A stretch of DNA of 64,000 nucleotides from contig PBFW01000070.1 in the NCBI GenBank assembly GCA_002719955.1, positions 124,001 through 188,000 on the forward strand, given 5' to 3'. A program made the translations under genes and the position numbers. Source of the DNA: Deltaproteobacteria bacterium. Lineage in GTDB: Bacteria > Myxococcota_A > UBA9160 > UBA4427. Under the pieces are notes generated by a model. That model worked only from the letters and a program-made list of their open reading frames with translations. It searched no databases and had not been told where the DNA came from. Every line of letters starts with the position of its first letter. Positions within the stretch are counted from its first letter, which is position 1. Of this stretch, positions 35,348 to 44,035 are shown piece by piece.

Positions 35348-38050
35348 TCAATCGGGCCGGTCGGGATCGGTCAGTGTCGCGGGGAGATCGTCCGGAAGCC
35401 CCGGCGGGTCGAATCGACCATTTCCGTCGGTATCCACGAAGATCGGGTTCGTGAACGCGAAGGGAGTGAATTGGGGGAAGGCTTCGGCGTAGAGGCCCTC
35501 CGCGGGGCCCTCGACTTCCACCGTCACGAAGGCGTCTCGGGCGAAGGCGAGGGGAAGTTCCGCGGACTCGCCGGCGGCAATCGGGGCACGATGGACGAGT
35601 TCTCCGTTCACGTAGGCGCGCCACTCGTCGACCGGAACCCAGGGCGCCGCAGTGACCTTGAGATGCAGGATGGCCTTCGAGCCGTCATGAAGTGCACCGA
35701 GGGGCGTCCCCCCTAGGTCGACGTGAAGCAGCGGGCCGGTCGTTCCCCAGGCGCCGCCTCCGCGGAGTGATCGCATCAAGGCGGCTTGCTGGAAGTTCTC
35801 GAGCGTGTCGTTTTCGACGGCGATATAGGTTCGCGGAAGCCCGACGATGACGCCGAGCCGGTGTGAGTCGCTATTCGCTGTTCCGATGATCCGCTCTCCC
35901 TGGAGCATCATGGAAAACCAGTCGGCTCGGACGCGGCGGTAGCGGAGCAGGCTCTCCGCATTCATGAGTTCGATCCCGTCGAAGTCGAGATCGCGGCCGC
36001 CATGTGTGGGGCTCCTTTCGACGAGGGCGGCATTCGGGTATTGCGTGAGCGGCCGTGTGGGGTTGAAGGGTTCGCCAACGACGCCGAGGTGCATGAAGTA
36101 GAGATCGTCCACCGCCAATTCCTGGGCAGGGCGTGGGTGGTTCATCTGCACGAAAGGCGCGGGGGAGAGCTTTGCGATGTCGGCGAGTGCATCGCGCAGG
36201 CGGCGGCCCTCGAGCGTGGGCGCTCCCTGGCGATAGCTTCCGGGCACGGGCTCGACCGGGAAGGCATTCAGATGGCCGGTTGCGTGGGGTGAGTCTCCGC
36301 CCTTGTACGAACTCGTGATTTCGACGCCGGTGATCGAAACGAGTTGCTTCTCGAGGCCACTGGCGGCGATGGCGGGTCGCGGGTCGAAGATCCGATCGTG
36401 TTCGGTCGCGACCAATACCTCGGCACCGCTCGCGGCAAAGGCGACGACTTGCTGCGGCTGGGGAAGATTCGAGTCGAAGCTCTCTCCGCTGTGGACGTGA
36501 AAGTCGACGGAGAGCCAGCCCGGGGTCGGAAGGATCCTCGCGAGGGGTTCGAGTTCGAGTGGGATCTCCTCTCCGCGGCGGGCCTCGATTCCGATCACAC
36601 GGGCTTCGTACTCGGGACCGCGGACGGCGACGACACGATACCTGCCCGGGGCGAGGGCGACGCGTTCCGGGTCGACGAGGCTGGAAGCGAAATTGAGGTA
36701 GGGCGCTTCGAGGCCGCTCGGTATCGCCTTCTCGCCTATCTTGTGGCCCAGTAGGTTGGCACCGAAGACGGCCGGACCCGAACCCTTCTCGTTCAGGAAG
36801 GTCAGGCGGCCGATGAAACCGGTTGGTAGACGAACCCAGGCCGGCTGCCCGAGCACGATCGGCGGCAGCCGCTGGGAGGCGGCGCTCTCACGGATTTCAA
36901 AGTCGAGCGAGGACTCGCGGTTACCCGGCGCGAGCGTACGCGCCCGGTAACGGCCCGGAGGCAGTCGCAGTTGAAACGCCCCGTCTGCGTCGGGGCGAAT
37001 TTCGGTCATCGGTGCACCGGAATCCCGGTCGATATGGATCCGCGCGTCGGGATCGTCGACGCTTCCCATGACGAGGGGGGCCTCGTGCCAGATCAGATCG
37101 GTGACCGAGGCGACATCCGCACGTCCGCCCACGTGGATTCGATAGTCACTCTCGAGAACGGTTTTGTCCGTGATATCCATGAAAGGGATCTGAGCGAATT
37201 GAAGCAAGCCGGGTGCTTCGTCCTCTTCGCCGAACCAGAGCGGGGACGTCATCGAATTGATGAAAGTGAAATGCTTTCCGCTCACACTGAACGAAGCCAG
37301 CGCTTCGAGTTTTCCGCCCGTGCGTACCTGTGAAGTGAGGCGTTCGAGGCCGTAGCTGATCGGCGGCATCGCGTCCCCGCCGACGAGGATCGTCAGGTCC
37401 GACGCGATCAATCCGTCCAGGAGCGACGAAAGCGAATGGCGATCGGTTGCGGGATAGACGAAACCGATGGATCGATCGAGGTCGCTCTGAAGGAGGGAGA
37501 AGGCGGGTGTCTGGCCGCTCGTGTGCAGGAGGATATGCCCGATCGAGAAGAGGGAATCGCCGTCTTCGAGCCGCTTCGCCCGTGTGGAAATATCGAGGGT
37601 ATTCGGCTGGTCTTCCTCGACGGCATAGGTCGTTATGAGTTCGATCCCCGCGAAGACGGCACGGGTTCGGATCCAGGCGCGCGCGGCCTCGTGGCCCGCC
37701 TCGATTTCCGTCACCGGGACGACGTGGCTCTGGGAGAGATTCAGCATGGGCTGGAGGACGACCCATTGATCATCGTTCGCGCCGCAATGACCGAGATCGG
37801 TCAAGACGCCACCGCGAGGGGTCATGGCGCTTTCATGGGTCGGGTCGGTAATCGCTGCACAGATCGTTCCGTTGCTGAGAAACCAGTCTCCGATTCCCGC
37901 GTCCGCGTCCGGTCCACCGACGTAGTGGGTCGCCCGGTTCTGCGCGGTGATCTGCTCGGCGACGAGTTCGCCCGAAGCGGGCGCACTCAGAATCGAGGGG
38001 AGAAGAGCGAGGCCGAGCGTGGTCATCCTGACGAGGTGAGGGCGAATCAA
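35348..38050 (-). CDS. Exported PHP-type metallohydrolase (CehA/McbA-like)
   Basis: A 900-residue exported protein. The C-terminal half carries a PHP-domain metal site: VDFHVHSGES (His518 and His520) and EVLVATEHDRIFDP, then GIELMNAESLLRYR and ANSDSHRLG. The N-terminal half is beta-rich, with carboxypeptidase-regulatory-like stretches (GRYRARTLAPGNRESSLDFE). CehA/McbA-type proteins include carbaryl hydrolases, but most relatives are uncharacterised phosphoesterase- or esterase-like enzymes. The start is TTG 38050, because AGGAG lies eight bases upstream and it yields the signal peptide MIRPHLVRMTTLGLALLPS; ATG 38026 has no ribosome-binding site and loses the basic n-region. Confidence 0.8.
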   Translation of the reverse strand: MIRPHLVRMTTLGLALLPSILSAPASGELVAEQITAQNRATHYVGGPDADAGIGDWFLSNGTICAAITDPTHESAMTPRGGVLTDLGHCGANDDQWVVLQPMLNLSQSHVVPVTEIEAGHEAARAWIRTRAVFAGIELITTYAVEEDQPNTLDISTRAKRLEDGDSLFSIGHILLHTSGQTPAFSLLQSDLDRSIGFVYPATDRHSLSSLLDGLIASDLTILVGGDAMPPISYGLERLTSQVRTGGKLEALASFSVSGKHFTFINSMTSPLWFGEEDEAPGLLQFAQIPFMDITDKTVLESDYRIHVGGRADVASVTDLIWHEAPLVMGSVDDPDARIHIDRDSGAPMTEIRPDADGAFQLRLPPGRYRARTLAPGNRESSLDFEIRESAASQRLPPIVLGQPAWVRLPTGFIGRLTFLNEKGSGPAVFGANLLGHKIGEKAIPSGLEAPYLNFASSLVDPERVALAPGRYRVVAVRGPEYEARVIGIEARRGEEIPLELEPLARILPTPGWLSVDFHVHSGESFDSNLPQPQQVVAFAASGAEVLVATEHDRIFDPRPAIAASGLEKQLVSITGVEITSSYKGGDSPHATGHLNAFPVEPVPGSYRQGAPTLEGRRLRDALADIAKLSPAPFVQMNHPRPAQELAVDDLYFMHLGVVGEPFNPTRPLTQYPNAALVERSPTHGGRDLDFDGIELMNAESLLRYRRVRADWFSMMLQGERIIGTANSDSHRLGVIVGLPRTYIAVENDTLENFQQAALMRSLRGGGAWGTTGPLLHVDLGGTPLGALHDGSKAILHLKVTAAPWVPVDEWRAYVNGELVHRAPIAAGESAELPLAFARDAFVTVEVEGPAEGLYAEAFPQFTPFAFTNPIFVDTDGNGRFDPPGLPDDLPATLTDPDRPD

Positions 38051-38175
38051 TCGTTGGGCTCCTGGGATGAGCGGGTTTCGCGATTGGGTCCGCGAGTGCG
38101 GTGCATTGAGGATTCTAAGGATCTTTGTCACGATTCGCAGTCGGTTCGTCGTTGCGGGCAATATGAAGGCTGACC

Positions 38176-39033
38176 ATGGGTCTCGAATCAAGGCGTCTGG
38201 GAGCGATCGGGGTGGAGGCCTTCGGCCTCGATCTGCGGCGCGAGGTCTCGGAGGCCGATTGGCGGGCGCTTCGCGAGCTGGTCATGCAAGAGGGGCTCGT
38301 CCTCTTCCGCGATCAGCCGATGGAGGCCAGCGTGCAGATCGAACTCGGGCGCCGCTTCGGCGAACTCGAGAATATCACGATCGACGAGGGGCCCGTCGAT
38401 GCCTCGAAGGCTCTGCTCACCAATGTCGATCCGCAGGGCCGGACGCGTGATCGAGACGATTTGAAGGTGCAGCTCCTCGCGATCAACGAGGGTTGGCACA
38501 GCGACAGTTCTTTTCGTGACGTTCCGGCCTCCTTCTCCCTTTTCTCGGGCGTGACGCTTCCCGAGGAGGGCGGCGACACGCTATTCGCCAGTCAACAGGT
38601 TGCCTGGGATGCCCTTCCCCCGGAGGAACGGGCGATGCTCATTGGGCTGCGGGGTCTTCACGACTACGAACAGGCCTACGCGATTCGAGGGATCGACATG
38701 ACGTCGGTCTTCGGCGGGGCGGCACCCTCCGCAACGCACCCGATCGCGCGCCGACACCCGGAGACCGGCCGGACGGGGCTCTTCGTTTCGGAACACCTCT
38801 TCGCAATAGAGGGCATGCCCGCCGAGGAAGCGAAGGTGCTCATTCGTCGGCTCGTCGATCTCTGCGTCAACCCGGGGCGCGTGTATCGCCACCACTGGTC
38901 CATCGGAGATCTCCTGATTTGGGATAATCGTTCGATGCTGCATCGCGCGCAGGGCTTCGATCCCCGCCATCCTCGCGTGATGAGGCATGTTCGCGTCGCG
39001 GGCAGCGAGCCGGCGATCGCGGCGACGTCCTGA
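38176..39033 (+). CDS. TauD/TfdA-family Fe(II)/2-oxoglutarate dioxygenase
   Basis: A 285-residue dioxygenase. The iron site is complete: WHSDSSF gives His108 and Asp110, the distal His is in SMLHRAQGFDP, and the 2-oxoglutarate-binding Arg follows in HPRVMRHVRVAG. The family hydroxylates sulfonates, aryloxyalkanoates, carnitine precursors and other acids, often releasing the hydroxylated group. It could open the pathway for a substrate later handled as a CoA thioester, but no specific evidence links it. It is divergent from the PHP gene and convergent with the damaged crotonase. Confidence 0.9.
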   Translation: MGLESRRLGAIGVEAFGLDLRREVSEADWRALRELVMQEGLVLFRDQPMEASVQIELGRRFGELENITIDEGPVDASKALLTNVDPQGRTRDRDDLKVQLLAINEGWHSDSSFRDVPASFSLFSGVTLPEEGGDTLFASQQVAWDALPPEERAMLIGLRGLHDYEQAYAIRGIDMTSVFGGAAPSATHPIARRHPETGRTGLFVSEHLFAIEGMPAEEAKVLIRRLVDLCVNPGRVYRHHWSIGDLLIWDNRSMLHRAQGFDPRHPRVMRHVRVAGSEPAIAATS

Positions 39034-39057
39034 TCCAGGCCGCGTTGGCAGCCGAAG

Positions 39058-39867
39058 CTATTTCCCTTCGAAATCTGCGTCTTCCTTGGCGGCCATGGCC
39101 TTGTAGCCGAGTTGCATATCATCGGAGGTGAAGAGCACCGCCGCGCTGGCAGCCTCGAATTGCATGGCCTCGCCGAGGCCCTGCTCGGCGCGATAGTTGA
39201 TGGTTCGCTTGATGCCCTGGACGGCGAGTGGGGCATTGCCGGCGATTTCTTCCGCGAGTGCGCGCACGTGGCCGAGCAGGTCGTCCTTCGCAACGACTTC
39301 CTGGACGATGCCGATCCGAAGCGCGGTCTGCGCATCGATTCGCCGACCAGTCATGGCGAGGAGCTTCGTCCAGCCCGCGCCGATCTCTTGGGCTAGACGC
39401 AGGTCGCCGCCGGCGTCGATCGAGACACCAACCTTGGGCTCCGGAAGCGCAAATTTTGCATCGTCTGAGGCGATCCGGATATCCCCCATCATGGCGACCT
39501 CGAGCCCGGCACCGAGGCAATATCCGTGGATGGCCATCAGGACCGGCTGCGGGAGATTCGCGAAGACCTTGAAGCGTTCGTGGACCCAGCGGAATTTCTC
39601 GTAGTAGTTTCGAACCTTTTCGGCGGGAGATCGGCCCGTGATGCGATCCTCGGGCATGCCGAGATCGACACCCGCGCAGAAAGCGCGGCCCTCCGCTCGA
39701 ACGACGACGGCCCGAATCGAGTCGTCGAAGCGAATCTCGTCGGCGATCGCGCTCACCTGGCGAGCGGATTCCCAGCTCTAGGCATTCAACTTATCGGGAT
39801 TGTCGAGAACGATCGTGGCGATCTCGCCGTCGCGTTCGAGGCGCATGAGGACGGGACGTTCGGACAT
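39058..39867 (-). pseudogene. Dienoyl-CoA isomerase/enoyl-CoA hydratase gene interrupted by an in-frame TAG
   Basis: The gene starts at ATG 39867 (MSERPVLMRLERDGEIATIV) and reads normally to DNPDKLNA, then meets TAG at 39778-39780, where crotonases usually continue LNAxSWxxx. Right after it, in the same frame, the protein resumes with SWESARQVSAIADEIRF and runs to 39058. The remainder is intact: AFCAGVDLGM, YCLGAGLEVAMMGDIRI with the first Glu, and ALPEPKVGVSIDAGGDL with the second Glu and an Asp as in dienoyl-CoA isomerases. GTG 39756 could restart translation, but that form loses the first strands that shape the CoA site. It sits 35 bases after the dienoyl-CoA reductase-like SDR, apparently in one operon. 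Confidence 0.85.
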
Positions 39868-39902
39868 ATCGGAGGCCTCTTCTGGATCTCGTAAGCGGTG
39901 GG

Positions 39903-40790
39903 CTACTTCTTCTTCTTGGGGTTGGGGTCGAAGGGGCCCTTGCCCATCTGGTCGCGGATCGGTTCGAATTCCGGCATGAGCATCGCGCGACGTTGCCAAT
40001 TTGCACCGTCGACAACCATCGTATGACCTGAGATGAAGCTGCCGAAGGGAGATGCCAGGAAGGTAGCTGCCCATCCGAGTTCGTGGGGTTGGCCGACACG
40101 GTGTGCGGGACAGCGCATCGCTTCGCTCTTGCGGCGGTCTGGGACGGAACGGATATTGGCGGTCTCGTCGTCGTGGGGGAAGAGCCCGGGGACGAGGCCG
40201 TTCACCTGGATGCCATAGGGCCCCCATTCGACGGCCAGGGTCTCAGTCATGTTCTTGACGCCCGCTTTCGCTGCGGAGGAATGAGCGAAGCCCGGGCCAC
40301 CGGTCCAGGCGTAGGCCGCTCCGATATTGATGATGCTGCCGGGTGTCGCGGCTTCGATATGTCGTCGACCGAACGCTCGGGAGCAGAAGAAGGTCCCGTT
40401 CAGGACGATATCGGTCACGGTTCGCCAGGCATTCGGACTCATGTCCTCGGCCGGCACGGGGAAATTTCCGGCGGCGTTGTTGACCAGGACATCGGCGAGT
40501 CCGAGCTGACCGGTGATGGCGTCGAAGGCGGCCTCGATCGCATCGGGGTCACGGATATCGCAGGGCAGGGCGATATGTTTGCCTCCTACGGCTTCGACCG
40601 CCGCGAGACCTGCTGCGCGATGTTCTTCGCCGCGGGAGAGGATCGCGACAGAGGCCCCGATGCGCGCGAATTCAACGGCGATGGCCTTGCCGAGTCCCGT
40701 CCCGCCTCCGGTGACGATGACGATCTTTCCATCGTAGGTGCCGAGCGGGAGTGCATTGGCGCCTACGGCGGGGGGGGCGGGCAGGCCCAT
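39903..40790 (-). CDS. SDR oxidoreductase, 2,4-dienoyl-CoA reductase-like
   Basis: A 295-residue short-chain dehydrogenase. IVIVTGGGTGLGKAIAVEFA is the NADP(H) loop, VLVNNAAGNFPVPAEDMSPN is the pattern of peroxisomal-type 2,4-dienoyl-CoA reductases, and FAHSSAAKAGVKNMTETLAV replaces the normal Tyr-x-x-x-Lys segment as in that group. It would reduce conjugated dienoyl-CoA from unsaturated acids. AAGGAG seven bases before ATG 40790 sets the start. The C-terminus is basic (NPKKKK). The next gene in the operon is the amber-interrupted crotonase, whose residues suggest dienoyl-CoA isomerase, so the pair would form an unsaturated-acid salvage branch. Confidence 0.87.
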   Translation of the reverse strand: MGLPAPPAVGANALPLGTYDGKIVIVTGGGTGLGKAIAVEFARIGASVAILSRGEEHRAAGLAAVEAVGGKHIALPCDIRDPDAIEAAFDAITGQLGLADVLVNNAAGNFPVPAEDMSPNAWRTVTDIVLNGTFFCSRAFGRRHIEAATPGSIINIGAAYAWTGGPGFAHSSAAKAGVKNMTETLAVEWGPYGIQVNGLVPGLFPHDDETANIRSVPDRRKSEAMRCPAHRVGQPHELGWAATFLASPFGSFISGHTMVVDGANWQRRAMLMPEFEPIRDQMGKGPFDPNPKKKK

Positions 40791-40960
40791 GATATTCTCC
40801 TTGTTTCGAAGTTTCTCTTTTTCGAATTTCGCGATCGCTGCGCCCGTGCGCATCGCGGGAAGTCCGAGGGCCGCGTGATCGAGCTCGCCATGATAGCCTC
40901 CCCGGAAGGTGCGCGAAGCAGCGATGAGATTCGGCGAGCGACAGCCAGGGCGGAGGCGAA

Positions 40961-41770
40961 ATGAGTATCGATCGAGAGACGGGCACGCCGGAAATCCTTT
41001 GCGAGGTGCGAGAGCGCGTCGCGAAGATCACCTTCAATCGGCCCGAGGCGAAGAATGCGCTGACGATGGACATGAAGGAGGCCCTCTACTGTCTCGTACG
41101 GGATTTAGAGGCCGATTCGGAGGTCGGGTGCTTCCTGCTGACCGGGGAGGGGACGGCCTTCTCGGCGGGTGGTGATACCAAACGCATGAAGAAAGAGGGC
41201 AAGCCCCCGGTCATGGAGGACCGCCAACGGCAGCTTCGCTGGGAACATGAGCTGCCGCGAATGCTCCATCAATCTTCGAAACCCTCGATCGCCGCGCTAC
41301 CGGGCGCGGCCGCGGGGGCCGCGGCTTCGATCGCGCTCTCCTGCGATCTTCGGATCGCCTCGGAGAGGGGCTTCCTGCTCATGTCTTTCGCCAAGCTCGG
41401 GCTCTCGGGGGATTACGGCGGATCCTGGTTCCTGACTCAGCTGGTCGGCCCGGCGAAGGCCCGGGAGATCTATTTCACTTCTGAGCGGATCGACGCCGAG
41501 ACCTGTCGCGATCTGGGAATCTTCAATCGCGTCGTTCCGGCAGAGAAACTCCAGGACGAGGCCTTCTCCCTGGCCGCCCAGATCGCATCGGGACCACCGA
41601 TCGCGCTTCGCTGGATGAAGGCCAACTTGAATCGCGCGCTCGTCGAGGATCTCGAGACCTGCCTGCATTACGAAGCGGACAGGATGGTCCGAGGCGCACT
41701 CACAGACGATTATGTCGAAGCGGTCGCCGCTTTTGCGGAGAGGCGGAAGCCGGACTTCAAGGGGAAATGA
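40961..41770 (+). CDS. Enoyl-CoA hydratase/isomerase family protein
   Basis: A 269-residue crotonase. ITFNRPEAKNALTMDMKEAL and AFSAGGDTKRMKK are typical. The first hydratase Glu position is Ala (AAAGAAASIALSCDL), while the later loop reads FAKLGLSGDYGGSWFL, with an Asp placed as in PaaG-type isomerases. It is therefore more likely an enoyl- or ring-epoxide-type isomerase than a plain hydratase. It is divergent from the SDR at 39903 with 170 bases between them, and convergent with a PEP-CTERM remnant six bases downstream. Confidence 0.87.
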   Translation: MSIDRETGTPEILCEVRERVAKITFNRPEAKNALTMDMKEALYCLVRDLEADSEVGCFLLTGEGTAFSAGGDTKRMKKEGKPPVMEDRQRQLRWEHELPRMLHQSSKPSIAALPGAAAGAAASIALSCDLRIASERGFLLMSFAKLGLSGDYGGSWFLTQLVGPAKAREIYFTSERIDAETCRDLGIFNRVVPAEKLQDEAFSLAAQIASGPPIALRWMKANLNRALVEDLETCLHYEADRMVRGALTDDYVEAVAAFAERRKPDFKGK

Positions 41771-41776
41771 CGGGCT

Positions 41777-42247
41777 TTATGGGTGACCGGTGCTGGCGGG
41801 GCGACGCCCGGGTCTTCCCAGCGCCGCCAGGCCCCATCCGACGAACAGGGTCGTGGAGGGTTCGGGGATCGCACGGTCGTCGTGACCGGATTCGCCGAAT
41901 GCGCCGAAGTCCAAAACAGGGCTGCCGGCGGCCAGCGGCGAACCGCCGGTCATGGGCAGATTGTCGATCCAGTATCCGGTCACATCGGCACTCCCTACGT
42001 CGGTTGCGTTGATGGAGCCGGCAGCGGAGGACAGTCTCATGATTCCGAAGCCGACGTTGCCATGGGCGGAGCCGCTTGCCCCTCCGATGCCCGCGATACT
42101 TCCGCAGCTCACTGTGCCGACGGCCGCGTCCCGGGTGCAGTCCGCATGATCGCTATCCGTGGGTCCGAATGGGGCTCTGTTTGCGCCGGCGTGGGTCGCC
42201 CTTCGCAGAGCCCCGGATGGCGCGGAACACAGACGGGCGATCGGATC
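41777..42247 (-). pseudogene. Truncated PEP-CTERM sorted protein
   Basis: The frame ends in a recognisable PEP-CTERM tail: IPEPSTTLFVGWGLAALG followed by the basic GRPGRRPAS. Upstream it is rich in Gly, Ser, Ala and Asn (TVSCGSIAGIGGASGSAHG), typical of the secreted parts of such proteins. The frame is open up to a TAA at 42248-42250 but has no ATG, GTG or TTG before GTG 42112, and no signal peptide exists, so it looks like the 3' end of a gene whose front has been lost next to the carboxyltransferase gene. PEP-CTERM proteins need an exosortase, which is not in the window. Confidence 0.7.
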
Positions 42248-42321
42248 TTAGAAATCGAGACGGGTGGGGATCCCCGGGTGTGGAGCGGGGGCTCGACTTC
42301 GCGCTGAGAACGCCGAGGCCC

Positions 42322-43878
42322 TCAGGGTCGGATCGAATAGCGCGGCGCGCCCGCATGCGCGTGTTCCAGGAGCGCGGACTGAATCTCCTCGAGCCACTCA
42401 CAGATCACTGGGCGTGTGTCGCGCGGGTCGATGAGATCGTGGACGCCGAACTCCTCGGCCCGCGGCATCACCGACTGGGCCCGCGCCATCTCCTCTTCGA
42501 GTTCCGCCCGTCGTGCGTCGGGATCCTGTGCGGACTCGATGTCGCGGCGGAAGGCGAGTTCGACTCCGCTCTCGACGGGCAGCGCGCCGCTCATGGCGGA
42601 GGGCCAGGCGACCACCGTCGCTCCGGGGCCGAGATGGATTCCCTGGGCCACGCCATAGGAGCGGCGCAGCACGCAGGCGAACCACGGTACGCCCGTCTGC
42701 ATGATGGCGAACATGGCGTTCATCCCGGCCCGGATCGTGCCGGCCCGCTCGGCCTCGATCCCGATCGCAAAACCGGGTTCGTCCACGAAGGAAACGATCG
42801 GGAGATGGAAGAGATCACACAGTTCGACGAAGCGCCGGATCTTGGCGGCCCCATCCGCGGTCATGGAGCCCGAGTCGTGATGGCAATCGTTGGCGAGGAT
42901 GCCGACGGAATGGCCGTTCATCCGGGCGAGGCCCGTGATCTGACTGCGACCCCAGAGTGCGCCGATCTCGAAGAAGCTCTGCTGGTCGACGACGTGTTCG
43001 ATCAGCTTTCGCATGCGGTAGGCCCGCCGGCGTTCGCGCGGGATGATCTTCAGGAGCTTTTCTTCTCGTCGATTCGCCCGATCGCCCACGTCGAAATAGG
43101 GCGCGGTTTCCCGGCAATGGTTCGGGAGGTAGGAGAGGAATCTGCGCGCGATGCGAAGGGCGTCCTCTTCGTCTTCGGCAATATTGTCGACCATGCCGTT
43201 GCGACCGTGGATCTCTGCTGAGCCGAGCTCTTCCTTCGTGACCTCTTCTTTCATCGCGTGCGCGACGACGGCGGGGCCGCCGGTCAAGACCTGAGACGTG
43301 TGCCTGGTCATGATCGACAGGTGCGAGGCGACGAGCCGGCCGGCGGGGAAGCCCGCGCAGGGACCGAGGGCGATGCATACGACGGGGACGAATTGCATGC
43401 TCGCGAGCGATCGTACATTGAGCAGGGAAGGCGCCGTCCAGTCGTAGCCGGATCGCCCACGCGTCGCGCCGCGGGTGCCGGCGATGGAGGCACCGCCCGT
43501 CTCGAGCATTCGCACGAGCGGCATGCGCCGTTCCACGGCCAACTGTTCGGCGTAGAGCCCCTTCTTGAGTCCGGCCTCGGAATAGGCCCCACCCCGAATC
43601 GTGAAATCATCCCCGCAGACGACGACGGGTCGACCGGCGATCTCGGCCGTCCCCATGATCACGCCCGCCGGCTGGAAATCAGAACCGTCGTCGGCTTCGC
43701 TATGGCCGGCGATCTGTCCGCGTTCGCGGAAGCTGTCCCGATCGACCAGCATGGAAATGCGCTCGCGGGCGTTTTGACGCCCGCGAGCGTGGTGTTTGGC
43801 GACGGCTTCTTTTCCGCCCATCTCCAGGGCGCGGGCGCGTCGTTGTTCGATCTCGTCGACTTCGGGCTTCCAACTCAT
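42322..43878 (-). CDS. Acyl-CoA carboxylase carboxyltransferase (beta) subunit
   Basis: A 518-residue carboxyltransferase of the propionyl/methylcrotonyl-CoA carboxylase beta type. It begins with KHHARGRQNARERISMLVDR, the conserved N-terminal block. Two crotonase-like halves follow: a CoA-binding GGASIAGTRGATRGR region and the C-terminal PIVSFVDEPGFAIGIEAER. It would transfer CO2 from biotin to an acyl-CoA. No biotin carboxylase/carrier (alpha) subunit is encoded in the window, so it must work with a partner elsewhere. ATG 43878 is preferred. It is divergent from the SDR at 44036. Confidence 0.9.
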   Translation of the reverse strand: MSWKPEVDEIEQRRARALEMGGKEAVAKHHARGRQNARERISMLVDRDSFRERGQIAGHSEADDGSDFQPAGVIMGTAEIAGRPVVVCGDDFTIRGGAYSEAGLKKGLYAEQLAVERRMPLVRMLETGGASIAGTRGATRGRSGYDWTAPSLLNVRSLASMQFVPVVCIALGPCAGFPAGRLVASHLSIMTRHTSQVLTGGPAVVAHAMKEEVTKEELGSAEIHGRNGMVDNIAEDEEDALRIARRFLSYLPNHCRETAPYFDVGDRANRREEKLLKIIPRERRRAYRMRKLIEHVVDQQSFFEIGALWGRSQITGLARMNGHSVGILANDCHHDSGSMTADGAAKIRRFVELCDLFHLPIVSFVDEPGFAIGIEAERAGTIRAGMNAMFAIMQTGVPWFACVLRRSYGVAQGIHLGPGATVVAWPSAMSGALPVESGVELAFRRDIESAQDPDARRAELEEEMARAQSVMPRAEEFGVHDLIDPRDTRPVICEWLEEIQSALLEHAHAGAPRYSIRP

Positions 43879-44035
43879 GCGCGGAAGCTATCACAGAGCA
43901 GGCCCGTGGCCGTCGGGGGGAGGGGCCCGGTTTCGGTGCAAGAGCGGCGTGTGGTGGTACGATCCGCCTGTCTCTTTTCCGATTCGGGCGGGGCGGGGCG
44001 CGCGCGGGAATCGGGTGTCCGGCGGAGGAATCGAA

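Noticed and set aside
39778..39780. Pyrrolysine-type or programmed readthrough of the TAG
   Set aside because: No pyl genes or downstream signals are visible; a nonsense mutation or sequence error is simpler.
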